A stretch of DNA of 64,000 nucleotides from Sphaerisporangium sp039871875 (GCF_039871875.1 NZ_JBDPMD010000004.1:1-64000); one strand, 5' to 3'. Positions 1 to 8,700 are shown, numbered from the stretch's first letter. Notes: generated by a model not told the origin, from the letters alone. Program-made: numbers and translations.

Positions 1-671
1 AGGGGGAGGGGCCACTTGGGGGTGGTGGGCCACCGGTGGCGGTCCTCCGGCCGGGTGGGGCCGGCGTCGGCGGGGATGCCGTTGAGGACTCTCGCGCGCA
101 GGGCCGAGGGTGGGGGGCGCCAGGGGAGGCGGGCCAGGGCGTCCTCGGGGCGGGCCAGGGTCAGGGCCTCGTAGACCTCGGCCACCGCGGGGGGGAGGCC
201 GGGGGTCAGGCGGGCGGAGTTGACTGAGTGGGCCAGGGACTGGGTGAAGCGGGTGCGGGCGCTCAGGACCAGGGCTTCGGCGGTGTCGGCGGCCACGTCC
301 AGGACCCAGGAGAGCTCGGCGGTGTCCAGGCCGCAGACCGTGGCGAGGAGCAGGACCTCGCGTTGGTGGGGGCGTAGTTCGCGGAGGACTCGTTCGATCG
401 TCGCGGTCGGCGGGTCGGCCACGGGGTCGACCGAGGGGAAGGCGTAGGCGACGTCGCGGCGGTAGATCTCTCGGCGGGCCAGCGCGTAGAGCGCGGCGCG
501 GGGGGGCTCGACGGCCGGCACGCGGGTGAAGACGGCCGCCACGGCGTTGGCGGCGGAGGCGGTGTCACCGAGCTGGTCGTGGCAGTACGCGAACAGCCCG
601 GCGGCGTGACGGTCGTAGAGCTCGGCGACCACGGCGCCTCGGGGGCGCGGGTCGGTGAGCGGTGTGGTCAC
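1..671 (-). CDS. RNA polymerase sigma-factor-like protein (partial, C-terminus outside window)
   Basis: The frame opens with GTG at 671, preceded by AGAGGA about 8 nt upstream, and runs off the window edge, so at least 223 residues are visible. The N-terminus (VVAELYDRHAAGLFAYCHDQ) resembles sigma-70 region 2 of small actinobacterial sigma factors. Around residues 95-140, RELRPHQREVLLLATV and the following helices resemble region 4, which recognises the -35 element. The visible C-terminal part is Pro/Arg-rich and reads like the linker of sigma proteins with a long C-terminal extension. A transmembrane tail is possible but lies beyond the edge. The gene is divergent from the opuC operon. Family is moderately sure; target promoters are unknown. 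Confidence 0.7.
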   Translation of the reverse strand, partial: MTTPLTDPRPRGAVVAELYDRHAAGLFAYCHDQLGDTASAANAVAAVFTRVPAVEPPRAALYALARREIYRRDVAYAFPSVDPVADPPTATIERVLRELRPHQREVLLLATVCGLDTAELSWVLDVAADTAEALVLSARTRFTQSLAHSVNSARLTPGLPPAVAEVYEALTLARPEDALARLPWRPPPSALRARVLNGIPADAGPTRPEDRHRWPTTPKWPLP

Positions 672-1043
672 AGCCGGTTCCTCTTGGAATTCTGGTGCGG
701 GGCCGAAGGTTGGGCGTGTGGAGGATGAGACGTGGGAGGTCCAATCATGCCAAGGCCCCGGCGCGGCCCGCACCAAACGATGCGAGTTTGATAAATATCG
801 TGAAAGCCCAGGGAACCGATCAGCTGATATCGCAGTGAATTACCGACATGCACGTGTGACCAGGGATTTCCGGTGGATTGCCGGAGATCATCGTAGTCTG
901 TGGCAGGGGACGGCCGTGTGGACCGCCGGTCCGCGCGTCACCTACGGTGGGGGCTGCCAAGCGGGTGGTAGCCGTGCAGCCGTGGGCGGCCGACTCGACG
1001 ATTCCGGGCCAGCCGGTCCCGGCCGAGAAGCACGAGGTCGTGC
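672..1043. other. Intergenic region between divergent sigma-like gene and opuC operon
   Basis: This 372-bp stretch is more A+T-rich than its surroundings, especially about 770-900, and must hold the promoters of both divergent genes. I see no gene with normal codon bias in it and no convincing -35/-10 pair or terminator. An open frame across it on the plus strand lacks the G/C third-position bias of real genes here. Confidence 0.5.
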
Positions 1044-2090
1044 GTGATCACATTTGAAGGCGTCACCAAGCGTTACGCGGACGGCACGGTGGCGGTCGAC
1101 GACCTCAGCATCGAGGTGCCGACCGGCAGCATCACGGTGTTCGTCGGCCCGTCCGGCTGCGGCAAGACGACGTCGCTGCGAATGATCAACAGAATGATCG
1201 ACCCCACCGACGGCCGCATTCTGCTCGACGATCAAGATATTCGGAAGATCGATCCCCCCACGCTGCGCCGCGGCATCGGATATGTCATCCAGCAGGCGGG
1301 CCTGTTCCCGCACCGCAGGATCGTGGACAACATCGCCACCGTCCCGTACCTGCTCGGCTGGGAGAAGAAGAAGGCACGCGGACGCGCCATGGAGCTGATG
1401 GAGCGGGTCGGTCTCGACCCCAAGCTGGCCTCCCGCTACCCCTTCCAGCTCTCCGGCGGCCAGCAGCAGCGTGTCGGCGTGGCCCGCGCGCTGGCGGCCG
1501 ACCCGCCGGTGCTGCTGATGGACGAGCCGTTCAGCGCGGTGGACCCGGTGGTGCGCGCCAGCCTGCAGGAGGAGCTGCTGCGGCTCCAGGCCGAGCTGCA
1601 CAAGACGATCGTCTTCGTCACCCACGACATCGACGAGGCCATCAAGCTCGGCGACACGGTGGCGGTGCTGCGCGTCGGCGGCAAGCTGGCGCAGTTCGCC
1701 GGTCCGGCGACGCTGCTCGCCGAGCCCGCCGACGGCTTCGTGGAGGGTTTCCTCGGCAAGGACCGCGGCATCCGGCGGTTGTCGTTCGTCCCGGCCGCCG
1801 ATCTGGAGGTCCGCGAGGAGCTCGGGGTGCCCGGCTGGACGCTCGTCCTGGACGACGCCCGCCGCCCGCTCGGCTGGCGTGCCGAGGGGAACGGCGACGG
1901 CGAGCTCCACCCGTTCGGCGCCGTCGACCTCGGCAAGGACTCCCTCCGGGCCGCGCTCGACGCCGCGCTGCTCGCGCCGTCCGGCTGCGCCGTCGCGGTG
2001 GACGGCGACGGCGGTTTCGCGGGTGTCGTCACCCGTGAGGCGCTGGACCGGGCCCTGTCCCGGGCGTCGGGGGTGGGGGCCCGTGGGTGA
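1044..2090 (+). CDS. opuCA: Osmoprotectant/glycine betaine ABC transporter ATP-binding protein (OpuCA-like)
   Basis: This is the cytoplasmic ATPase of a quaternary-amine importer. Walker A GPSGCGKTT lies at residues 35-43, the signature LSGGQ at 136-140, Walker B VLLMDEP at 156-162 and the H-loop His at 194. The tail after about residue 230 has the length and position of the regulatory CBS-type region of OpuCA/ProV proteins, though the fold is inferred. Length is 348 aa. The start is GTG at 1044 with GAGG upstream. It is the first gene of a four-gene cluster whose next start overlaps its stop. The family imports compatible solutes under osmotic stress; the exact substrate cannot be read from sequence. 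Confidence 0.93.
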   Translation: MITFEGVTKRYADGTVAVDDLSIEVPTGSITVFVGPSGCGKTTSLRMINRMIDPTDGRILLDDQDIRKIDPPTLRRGIGYVIQQAGLFPHRRIVDNIATVPYLLGWEKKKARGRAMELMERVGLDPKLASRYPFQLSGGQQQRVGVARALAADPPVLLMDEPFSAVDPVVRASLQEELLRLQAELHKTIVFVTHDIDEAIKLGDTVAVLRVGGKLAQFAGPATLLAEPADGFVEGFLGKDRGIRRLSFVPAADLEVREELGVPGWTLVLDDARRPLGWRAEGNGDGELHPFGAVDLGKDSLRAALDAALLAPSGCAVAVDGDGGFAGVVTREALDRALSRASGVGARG

Positions 2091-2745
2091 GGAGCCGCTG
2101 GTCCGCTGGGACTGGATCGGCCGCAACTGGCCAGGCATCCAGGACCTGCTGGTGGACCATGTGATCATGGCGATCCTGCCGGTGGTGCTCGGCCTGCTCA
2201 TCGCGCTGCCCCTCGGTCTCGCGGGCGCGCGGTGGCGGGTGCTGTACCAGCCGACGGTGAGCCTGATGAACGTCGTCTACTCACTGCCGTCCCTGGCGGT
2301 GTTCATCGTGCTGATCCCGATCACCGGCCTCGCCGAGCGCGCCACGGTGATCGTGCCGCTGACGTTCTACTCCCTCGCCGTGCTGATCCCCTCGGTGGTG
2401 GACGGCCTCGCCGCGGTGCCCGGCCACGTGCGCCAGTCGGCGGTGGCCATGGGCTTCGGCCCGACGCGGCGGCTGCTCCAGGTGGAGCTGCCCATCGCGG
2501 TCCCTGTGGTGCTCGCGGGCCTGCGGGTGGCCACGGTGTCCAGCATCAGCCTGGTGAGCGTGGGCGCGCTGATCGGCCGCGGCGGCCTCGGCTACCTGTT
2601 CATCGACGGCTGGCAGCGGCAGTTCCCCACCCCCATCGTCGTCGGCATCGTGCTGGTGGTCGTGCTCGCGGTGTTCGCCGACGGCCTGCTCGTGCTGGCC
2701 CAGCGGCTGCTCACGCCCTGGGCGAGGGCCAGGAGGACCACGTGA
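2083..2745 (+). CDS. opuCB: Osmoprotectant ABC transporter permease (OpuCB-like)
   Basis: A 220-aa integral membrane permease of the binding-protein-dependent transport family, with about five or six hydrophobic segments. The EAA-loop-like stretch (MGFGPTRRLLQVELPIAVPVVLAGLR) contacts the ATPase. The frame is open further upstream, but I place the start at GTG 2083, which overlaps the opuCA stop and gives the usual family length. Its stop overlaps the GTG of the next permease. The two permeases are expected to form the heterodimeric channel with OpuCA. Confidence 0.9.
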   Translation: MGEEPLVRWDWIGRNWPGIQDLLVDHVIMAILPVVLGLLIALPLGLAGARWRVLYQPTVSLMNVVYSLPSLAVFIVLIPITGLAERATVIVPLTFYSLAVLIPSVVDGLAAVPGHVRQSAVAMGFGPTRRLLQVELPIAVPVVLAGLRVATVSSISLVSVGALIGRGGLGYLFIDGWQRQFPTPIVVGIVLVVVLAVFADGLLVLAQRLLTPWARARRTT

Positions 2746-3413
2746 ACTGGCTGCTGGACTTCTTCGGGAACCCGGCCAACTGGTCGGGTTCCGGCGGCAT
2801 CCCGGTGCGGGTGCTCGAGCACATCCAGTTCTCCCTGGCCGCGCTGCTGCTGGCGGCGCTGATCGCGTTGCCGCTCGGCCTGCTGATCGGTCACACGCGG
2901 CGCGGCGCGCTGCTGGTCGTGGTCGCGGCCAACGCGGCGCGGGCGCTGCCCACTCTCGGCCTGGTGGTGCTGATCGTGCTGCTGGTGGGGGTCGGCACCA
3001 CCTGGCCGGTGCTGATCCCGCTGGTGGCGCTCGCGGTGCCGCCGATCCTGGTGAACACCTACGAGGGTGTGCGCGGCGTGGACGAGGACCTGCGCGACGC
3101 GGCGTACGGCATGGGGTTGCGCGGCCGTCAGGTGCTGCTGCGCGCGCTGGTGCCGGTGGCGCTGCCGCTGATCCTGCTCGGGCTGCGCATCGCCGCGATC
3201 CAGGTGGTGGCGACGGCCACCGTGGCGGCGTACGTCGGCCTCGGCGGGCTCGGCCGTTTCATCATCGACGGGCTCGCGACCAAAGACTATCCGAGCACGA
3301 TCGGGGGAGCGGTGCTCGTGGCCGTGCTGGCGCTCCTCGTGCAGGCCGGTTTCGCGCTGTTGCAGCGGGTGGCGGTCTCGCCGGGTGTGTCCCAGCGGGC
3401 CCGGACCCGTTAG
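2742..3413 (+). CDS. opuCD: Osmoprotectant ABC transporter permease (OpuCD-like)
   Basis: The second membrane permease (223 aa) of the importer. It starts at GTG 2742 inside a GTGA overlap with opuCB, so translation is probably coupled. Hydrophobic helices run throughout, and the EAA-like loop (AAYGMGLRGRQVLLRALVPV) sits about two thirds along. It ends just before a perfect -10-like hexamer and the gene for the substrate-binding lipoprotein, completing the ATPase, two permeases and binding protein of an OpuC/ProU-type system. Confidence 0.9.
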   Translation: MNWLLDFFGNPANWSGSGGIPVRVLEHIQFSLAALLLAALIALPLGLLIGHTRRGALLVVVAANAARALPTLGLVVLIVLLVGVGTTWPVLIPLVALAVPPILVNTYEGVRGVDEDLRDAAYGMGLRGRQVLLRALVPVALPLILLGLRIAAIQVVATATVAAYVGLGGLGRFIIDGLATKDYPSTIGGAVLVAVLALLVQAGFALLQRVAVSPGVSQRARTR

Positions 3414-3415
3414 TC

Positions 3416-3421
3416 TACAAT
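3416..3421 (+). promoter_or_regulatory. Candidate internal -10 (TACAAT) upstream of opuCC
   Basis: TACAAT lies 3 bp after the opuCD stop and 28 bp before the opuCC ATG, in a markedly A+T-rich 30-bp stretch that also holds the Shine-Dalgarno AGAAGGGA. No good -35 is visible. It suggests the binding protein can be transcribed separately, which would fit its need in excess over the membrane complex. Confidence 0.4.
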
Positions 3422-3449
3422 ACCCCCTGGTTTAGAAGGGAATATATTC

Positions 3450-4376
3450 ATGAGACGAATCATAGGCACCGCGGTGGTCACCCTCGCCGCGGTGTTGACC
3501 CTGGGGGCGTGCGGCGGGGGCGGCGACCCGCTCACCGGCGCCAGCCCCGCCCCCGCCCCGAGCGGGCCGGCGTCGGGGTCGGCGGGCTCGGGCAAGGTGG
3601 TGATCGGCTCGGCCAACTTCCCGGAGAACGTCCTGCTCGGCTCGATCTACTCGCAGGCGCTCCAGGCCAAGGGCGTGCCGGTCGAGGAGAAGTTCAACAT
3701 CGGCAGCCGTGAGGTCATCTTCGGCCAGATCGTGAGCGGCGCGCTGACCGTGCTCCCCGAGTACAACGGCGGCCTGCTCAGCTTCGTCGACCCCAACACC
3801 ACCGCCTCCAGCACGGACGCGGTGAACGGGGAGCTGAAGACCAAGCTGCCCCCGGAGGTCGAGATCCTCGACTCCTCGCCGGCCGAGGACAAGGACTCCC
3901 TCACCGTCTCCAAGGCGACCGCGGACAAGCACAAGCTGACGACCATCGCGGACCTCGCCAAGGTGTCCAAGGACTTCGTCGTGGGCGGCCCGCCGGAGTT
4001 CAAGAAGCGCCGCGAGGCCCAGTTCCAGGAGGTCTACGGCCTGACGTTCAAGGAGTGGAAGCCGACCGGCGAGACCACCGCGGACGCCATCAAGAGCGAC
4101 GCCATCCAGGCCGGCAACGTCTTCACCACCGACCCCAAGATCCTGATCAACGGCCTGGTGCCGCTGCAGGACCCGAAGAACGTGTTCAGCGCGCAGAACG
4201 TCACCCCGCTGGTCAACAAGGCCGCCGTGAACGACACCGTGCGCACCACGCTCAACGCCATCTCCGCCAAGCTGGACACCGCCGCCCTGACCGACATGAT
4301 GAAGCGCGTCGCGGTCGACAAGGACGACCCGCCCGCCGTCGCGAAGGACTGGCTGACCAAGAACGGCCTGCTCTGA
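3450..4376 (+). CDS. opuCC: Osmoprotectant ABC transporter substrate-binding lipoprotein (OpuCC-like)
   Basis: A 308-aa exported solute-binding protein. The lipoprotein signal has n-region MRR, a hydrophobic core and lipobox LGAC with Cys21, followed by a Gly/Pro/Ala-rich tether to about residue 50. The mature part begins KVVIGSANFPENVLLGSIYSQAL and matches the OpuAC/ProX-like type II periplasmic-binding fold. A strong Shine-Dalgarno (AGAAGGGA) precedes ATG 3450. It would capture the solute outside the membrane and deliver it to the OpuCB/CD channel. Choline, betaine or carnitine are typical ligands of the family; which one applies here is not determinable. Confidence 0.92.
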   Translation: MRRIIGTAVVTLAAVLTLGACGGGGDPLTGASPAPAPSGPASGSAGSGKVVIGSANFPENVLLGSIYSQALQAKGVPVEEKFNIGSREVIFGQIVSGALTVLPEYNGGLLSFVDPNTTASSTDAVNGELKTKLPPEVEILDSSPAEDKDSLTVSKATADKHKLTTIADLAKVSKDFVVGGPPEFKKRREAQFQEVYGLTFKEWKPTGETTADAIKSDAIQAGNVFTTDPKILINGLVPLQDPKNVFSAQNVTPLVNKAAVNDTVRTTLNAISAKLDTAALTDMMKRVAVDKDDPPAVAKDWLTKNGLL

Positions 4377-4459
4377 CGCCTGATCCCCGGCTGAGGGCGC
4401 CCTCTCCCCGTACGGTGGAGGCGGGCGCCCTCGCGCGTCCCCTACCCCGAAGAGAGGCC

Positions 4460-4939
4460 ATGAACGAGTTCACCGAGGCGATGCGGCAACTGGCGGCCGG
4501 GGTGGCCGTGGTGACCGTGCGGGAGGGCCGCGACGACATCGGCACCACCGTCACCACGTTCACGTCGTTGTCGATGGACCCGCCGATGGTGCTGCTGAGC
4601 CTGGACTCGGCGGGCTACCTGTGCGAGGTCATGCTGCGCCAGGACCAGTGGGCCGTGACCCTGCTGTCCGGCGGCCAGTCGGTGATCGCCAGCCGGTTCG
4701 CCACCCCCGGCCGCCCGAGCGCCCGCCTGCTGGTGGCGAGCGTCCCGCACCACCGCGGCGCCCGCACCGAGGCGATGATCATCGACGGCGGCGTGGCGGC
4801 ACTCGAGGCCGAGACCTCCCGCGTCGTCCCCGGCGGCGACCACACCCTGTTCGTCGCCACCGTCCTCGGCGTCGACTACGTCGACCCGTCCCTGCCCCCG
4901 CTCGTCCGCCTGAGGGGACGCTACCGCGCGCTCGGCTGA
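4460..4939 (+). CDS. Flavin reductase family protein (FMN-binding split barrel)
   Basis: A 159-aa protein of the flavin reductase-like fold. It has the N-terminal pattern AMRQLAAGVAVVTVR, the TTVTTFTSLSMDPPMVLLSLD strand-loop that binds the FMN phosphate, and a C-terminal HTLFVATVLGVDY region. The start is ATG 4460 with Shine-Dalgarno AGAGAGG; an upstream in-frame extension lies inside opuCC and is not used. Such proteins pass electrons from NAD(P)H to flavin for partner monooxygenases or bind FMN themselves. No monooxygenase is adjacent, so the partner is unknown. Confidence 0.85.
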   Translation: MNEFTEAMRQLAAGVAVVTVREGRDDIGTTVTTFTSLSMDPPMVLLSLDSAGYLCEVMLRQDQWAVTLLSGGQSVIASRFATPGRPSARLLVASVPHHRGARTEAMIIDGGVAALEAETSRVVPGGDHTLFVATVLGVDYVDPSLPPLVRLRGRYRALG

Positions 4940-4948
4940 CCCCGGCCC

Positions 4949-5027
4949 AGGACCCCGGCCGCGCCCCCAGGACGCCGGCTGTCCCGAGAGGACGCCGGCC
5001 GCCCCTAGGACCCCGGCTGTTCCCCAG
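4949..5027. repeat. Degenerate about 19-bp direct repeats
   Basis: Four imperfect copies of a unit like AGGACSCCGGCYGYSCCC lie head to tail between the flavin reductase stop and the next gene. They carry no ORF with proper codon bias. This is probably a decaying minisatellite. Confidence 0.5.
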
Positions 5028-5096
5028 GGCCCTGGCCAACCCCGCCGAATCGGTGGATCTTTGAGAGGTTCCCATCCCGATCGGGCGGAGGGCCAC

Positions 5097-6002
5097 ATGG
5101 GCGACAGGGACGTGACCGTGCCGCGGGACCGGTGGGCCGTCGCGCGCACCGCGCTCAAGGAGACCGGCGACCGGTTCGCCGCGCTGGTGGCCGGCGCCCC
5201 CGACCCCGGCGCGATGGCGACGAAGGAGTGGACGGTCGCCGAGACCGCCGCGCACGTCGTGGTCATCTCGCGCATGTACACGTCGCTGGCCCGGGCGGAC
5301 GGCACGCCGCTCCCCATCGACGGGCTGGGGCCCGCCGTCGCTCCGGTCACCATCGAGACCGTCGGCCTGTTCAACGACGTCTCGCTGGAGCGCTTCACCG
5401 AACGCGACCCGAAGGTGCTCGCCGCGCGGCTGCGCGACGACATCGCCGAGATCCTCCGGATCACCGCGGACGCCGACCCGGCCACCCCCGTGCCGTGGCT
5501 CGGCGGGTCGCTGGTGCCGATCGGCGGCCTGTTCGCCCACCTGGTGAACGAGATGCTCCTGCACGGCTGGGACATCGCCCCCGCCGCCGGCGTCCGCTGG
5601 GCGATCCCGCCCCGGCACGCCGCGTTGTTCTTCGACCTGTTCCTGCTCGGCATGCTCGCCAACGGCACCGGCGGCCTGCTGGAGCGCCCCGGCACGACCC
5701 CCTCGCCCCGGCGCATCACCGTACGGTTCCACTCCCGGTACACCACCCCCGCCCGCCTGGTGGCGCAGGCCGGCAAGGTGACCGCCGGGCCCCCGGGGCC
5801 CGGCACCGACGTCCACGTGGCCTTCGACCCCGCCGCGCTCAACCTGATGTTGTTCGGCCGCATCTCCCAGCCCCGCGCCGTGCTCACCGGCCGCCTGGCC
5901 GCGTGGGGCCGCCGCCCCTGGCTGCTGCCCGAGTTCCTGCGCACGGTCCGCGTGCCCACCATCCCGTACGCGCGGGGCTCGGCGGCTACTGATAGCCGGT
6001 GA
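5097..6002 (+). CDS. DinB/maleylpyruvate isomerase (MDMPI) N-terminal domain protein
   Basis: A 301-aa protein with an N-terminal four-helix DinB-like bundle. The pattern KEWTVAETAAHVVVISRMY and later HLVNEMLLHGWDIA supplies the His/His/Asp-type metal site of mycothiol-dependent isomerases. The C-terminal half resembles an SCP2/MDMPI-C beta region. The start is ATG 5097, with GGAGG 5 nt before it; a TTG further upstream lacks support. Family members use mycothiol as cofactor in isomerisation or detoxification; the substrate here is unknown. Its 3' end overlaps the convergent marR gene by 17 bp. Confidence 0.82.
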   Translation: MGDRDVTVPRDRWAVARTALKETGDRFAALVAGAPDPGAMATKEWTVAETAAHVVVISRMYTSLARADGTPLPIDGLGPAVAPVTIETVGLFNDVSLERFTERDPKVLAARLRDDIAEILRITADADPATPVPWLGGSLVPIGGLFAHLVNEMLLHGWDIAPAAGVRWAIPPRHAALFFDLFLLGMLANGTGGLLERPGTTPSPRRITVRFHSRYTTPARLVAQAGKVTAGPPGPGTDVHVAFDPAALNLMLFGRISQPRAVLTGRLAAWGRRPWLLPEFLRTVRVPTIPYARGSAATDSR

Positions 6003-6459
6003 ACCACCCCGGCACGTCCAGGTGGAACAAGGTGGGCGGGGTGACCTGGCGCAGGTCGGACTCCAGGGCGCGCAGGCGGTCCTCGCCGAGGGTCTTGGCC
6101 CAGGAGGCGCGCAGGTCGTCGAAGATGCGGGCGGAGCGGGCGAGGCAGTCGACGCCGCGTTCGGTGAGGCGGACGGTCTTGCGGCGGGCGTCGTGGGGGT
6201 CGCTGCCGCGCTGGACGTAGCCGAGGCGTTCCAGGTTGTCCACGGTCTTGCCCGCGGCCTGCTTGGAGACGCCGAGGGTGCGGCCGAGGTCGGCGGCGGT
6301 GGTGCCGCGGATGCCGATGGCCTGCAGCACGAAGCCGTACATGGGGCGCATGTCGGGGTGCCCCTGCCGGGCCAGCTCGGCGTGCAGGTCGTCGATCAGC
6401 GTGCGGAAGCCGAGGAAGAGCCGGAGAGGCAGCTCGAAGCCGGGCGGGTCAGTTGACAC
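5986..6459 (-). CDS. MarR family transcriptional regulator
   Basis: A 157-aa winged-helix regulator. The recognition region is TTAADLGRTLGVSKQAAGKTVDNLERLGYV, followed by a charged wing (DPHDARRKTVRLT), the standard MarR arrangement between dimerisation helices. I choose GTG 6459 because GAGG lies 9 nt upstream; a TTG at 6468 is too close to that site. It is divergent from a cupin gene across a 60-bp region with TTGACA and dyad elements, the usual layout for a MarR protein repressing its neighbour and itself. The effector is unknown. Confidence 0.88.
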   Translation of the reverse strand: MSTDPPGFELPLRLFLGFRTLIDDLHAELARQGHPDMRPMYGFVLQAIGIRGTTAADLGRTLGVSKQAAGKTVDNLERLGYVQRGSDPHDARRKTVRLTERGVDCLARSARIFDDLRASWAKTLGEDRLRALESDLRQVTPPTLFHLDVPGWFTGYQ

Positions 6460-6499
6460 TATGGACAACCTCGTTCACTATATAGACAATCACGTTGTC
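6453..6499. promoter_or_regulatory. Divergent marR/cupin promoter and operator region
   Basis: On the plus strand TTGACA (6453-6458) is followed after 17-18 bp by CACTAT or ACTATA (6476-6482), a good promoter for the cupin gene. On the minus strand TATAGT (6482-6477) can serve marR. A perfect inverted repeat GACAA-N5-TTGTC sits at 6485-6499, and the sequence around CACTATGGACAAC and CACTATATAGACAA is directly repeated. This is a strong candidate MarR operator. Confidence 0.6.
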
Positions 6500-6519
6500 G
6501 ATTATCGGAAGGAACTCCC

Positions 6520-6924
6520 ATGCCTGTCATCCGTCGCGAGCAGTGCCGCACCACCGAGACGCCGAACGCCGTCATGACGACCTTCGCCTCGCCCGCCCAG
6601 GGCGGCACCGGGCTCGCGGTCTGGCGGGTGGACATGCCCGCCGGGCGGTCAGGACCGCCGCACGCCTTCGACACCGAGCAGGTGTGGACCGTGCTGGCGG
6701 GCGGCGCCACCGTCGAGCTGGACGGCGAGACGTCCGAGGTGGGGCCGGGCGACACCGTCGTCATGCCCGCCGGGTCCCCGCGCCGCGTGCACGGCGGCCC
6801 GGCCGGCCTGAGCGCCGTCGTCGCCGCCCCGGCCGGCGGACGCGCGTACGGCGTCACCGGCGACGTCGCCCCCGGCTGCGCCGTCCAGGACGGGGACAAG
6901 CTGATCCCCGCCTGGACGGTCTGA
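6520..6924 (+). CDS. Cupin domain protein
   Basis: A 134-aa single-domain cupin beta barrel. The region SGPPHAFDTEQVWTVLAGGATVEL followed by VGPGDTVVMPAGSPRRVHG gives the two cupin motifs with likely metal-binding His/Glu residues. A Shine-Dalgarno AAGGAA precedes ATG 6520. The gene is transcribed away from marR through a shared operator region, so MarR probably controls it. Cupins of this size are often dioxygenases, quercetinase-like enzymes or small-molecule binders; the reaction cannot be assigned. The Cys at about residue 9 and the C-terminal Trp are unremarkable. Confidence 0.85.
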   Translation: MPVIRREQCRTTETPNAVMTTFASPAQGGTGLAVWRVDMPAGRSGPPHAFDTEQVWTVLAGGATVELDGETSEVGPGDTVVMPAGSPRRVHGGPAGLSAVVAAPAGGRAYGVTGDVAPGCAVQDGDKLIPAWTV

Positions 6925-6996
6925 CACGCCACCGGGCCCGCGCCCCGCCAGGGCCTGCGCATCGGCATCTCCGCGAGCCTCGAAGTGGCGGTGAGG

Positions 6997-8694
6997 TCAG
7001 CGGATGGTCCACCAGCCGGGCAGGACGAGCGGACCGTACATGGGCAGGCCCAGCTCGGCGGCCAGGCGGGTGAGCGGGCCCCAAGCCTCCAGGCGGACGC
7101 GGGCCATGGCGGCGGCCTTGTCCTCGCTGGAGTCCGGCGGGCGCAGGCGCTCCAGAGGGTGCATGCGGGGGTAGGTGCGCACGGGGGCGTCGGCGGGCAG
7201 GCCGGCCCTGCCGCGGGCGAGGCCGAGGGCGTCCTCCAGGCCGCCGAGCTCGTCCACGAGGCCCCGGCCGAACGCGTCCGCGCCGGTCCAGACCCGGCCG
7301 CGGGCCAGGTCGTGTGCGCGGTCGCGGTCGAGGTTCCTGCCCTGCGCCACCTTGCCCACGAAGTCGTCGTACACCCGGTCGAGCCAGGCGTTGATCCGGG
7401 CCCACTGCGGCTCGGAGAACGACCGGCTCGTGGAGTACATGCCGGAGTTGGCGCCGACGTCCACCGCCTCGGAGTTCACCCCGATGCGGTCGAGCAGCCT
7501 CTCCAGCGACGGCTTGCCGCCGAACACCCCGATGGAGCCGGTCAGCGTGCCGGGCTGGGCCACGATGACGTCCGCGCCCATGGAGACGAAGTAGCCGCCC
7601 GACGCGGCGAGGTCGCCCATCGAGACGATCACCGGCTTGCCCGCCTTGCGCGCCAGCAGCACCTCGCGCCAGATGGCGTCGGAGGCGACGTACGACCCGC
7701 CGGGGCTGTCCACCCGGAACACGATGGCCTTGACGTGCTCGTCGCGCCGGGCCGAGCGCAGCGCGGCGCAGATGGTGTCCGACCCCATGGCCCCGCCGCC
7801 GCCGAGAGGGCTGCGTCCGCTGCGGCCGAGGCGGATCATGCCGGTGCCGTGCACCAGCGCCACGACCTTCTCGCCGGGCTTCGGCAGCTTGGCGCCGATG
7901 CCCATCGGGCCCTTGGCGTACCGGCCGACGTACAGCAGCAGGTCGCCCTCGTCGCGGATCTCGTCGTACACCTCGTCGCGGTAGGCCAGCCGGTCGACCA
8001 GGCCCGCCTCGACGGCCTCGGTGCCGATGAACGGCCCCTGGTCGATCAGCTCGCGCACCCGCGCGGGTTCCAGGCGGCGCCCCTCGGCGACGCCGGCGAC
8101 GATCTGCTCGATGACCGACTCGGCGATGCGGGCCGCGGACTCGCGGTGCGCCTCGGTCATGTGGTCCTGGGTGAACATGTTGGCGGCGGTCTTGTACTCG
8201 TGCCGCTGCCCGACCTGGTAGTCCACGCCGAGCTTGGTGAGCGCGTTCTTGACGAAACGCTGCTCCAGCGAGACGCCGGTCAGCCCGACGTCACCGGACG
8301 GCTGGAGGTAGATCTCGCCGAACGCGCTCGCCAGGTAGTACGGCACGGTGCCCTGGCCGAACTCGCCGAAGGTCTCGGCGAAGGCGACGGTGCGTTTGCC
8401 CGCCTCGCGCAGCGCGGTCACCGCGGACCGCAGCTCCTGCACCATGGCCAGGCCGATCGGCTGGCCGCCGATCTTCACGACCAGGCCCTTGACCCGGGGG
8501 TCGGTGCGGGCCCGCCTGAGCCCGGTGAGGATGTCGGCCAGGCGGGTCTTGCGCATGGACAGTAGCGCGCCGAGGGGATCGGCCGGCGGCCCTTCGATGA
8601 GGCCGTCGGTGAGATCGAGTTCGAGGACCAGGGGAGCGCTGCGCCGCTGCCGGAACCGGTCGACCGTGTCAGTGATCGCCTTTGTCGCGTCCAT
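6997..8694 (-). CDS. sppA: Signal peptide peptidase SppA (protease IV, 67-kDa type)
   Basis: A 565-aa S49 serine protease with two tandem domains, the long form. The catalytic Lys is predicted at K168 in QRHEYKTAANMFT of the first domain and the nucleophile at S365 in GDLAASGGYFVSMGAD of the second, forming the Ser/Lys dyad known for SppA. No N-terminal membrane anchor is visible (MDATKAITDTVDRF), unlike E. coli SppA, so it may be peripheral or cytoplasmic. It degrades residual signal peptides in characterised relatives. ATG 8694 lacks a Shine-Dalgarno but has TAGGGT 6 nt upstream, suggesting a leaderless mRNA. Confidence 0.92.
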   Translation of the reverse strand: MDATKAITDTVDRFRQRRSAPLVLELDLTDGLIEGPPADPLGALLSMRKTRLADILTGLRRARTDPRVKGLVVKIGGQPIGLAMVQELRSAVTALREAGKRTVAFAETFGEFGQGTVPYYLASAFGEIYLQPSGDVGLTGVSLEQRFVKNALTKLGVDYQVGQRHEYKTAANMFTQDHMTEAHRESAARIAESVIEQIVAGVAEGRRLEPARVRELIDQGPFIGTEAVEAGLVDRLAYRDEVYDEIRDEGDLLLYVGRYAKGPMGIGAKLPKPGEKVVALVHGTGMIRLGRSGRSPLGGGGAMGSDTICAALRSARRDEHVKAIVFRVDSPGGSYVASDAIWREVLLARKAGKPVIVSMGDLAASGGYFVSMGADVIVAQPGTLTGSIGVFGGKPSLERLLDRIGVNSEAVDVGANSGMYSTSRSFSEPQWARINAWLDRVYDDFVGKVAQGRNLDRDRAHDLARGRVWTGADAFGRGLVDELGGLEDALGLARGRAGLPADAPVRTYPRMHPLERLRPPDSSEDKAAAMARVRLEAWGPLTRLAAELGLPMYGPLVLPGWWTIR

Positions 8695-8700
8695 AGCGAC

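Noticed and set aside
655..1047. Plus-strand ORF in the opuC upstream region
   Set aside because: No codon bias, no motif, and it overlaps the promoter region of divergent genes.
942..2201. A minus-strand 419-codon frame opposite opuCA
   Set aside because: The plus-strand gene has full Walker motifs; this frame has none and begins without a ribosome site.
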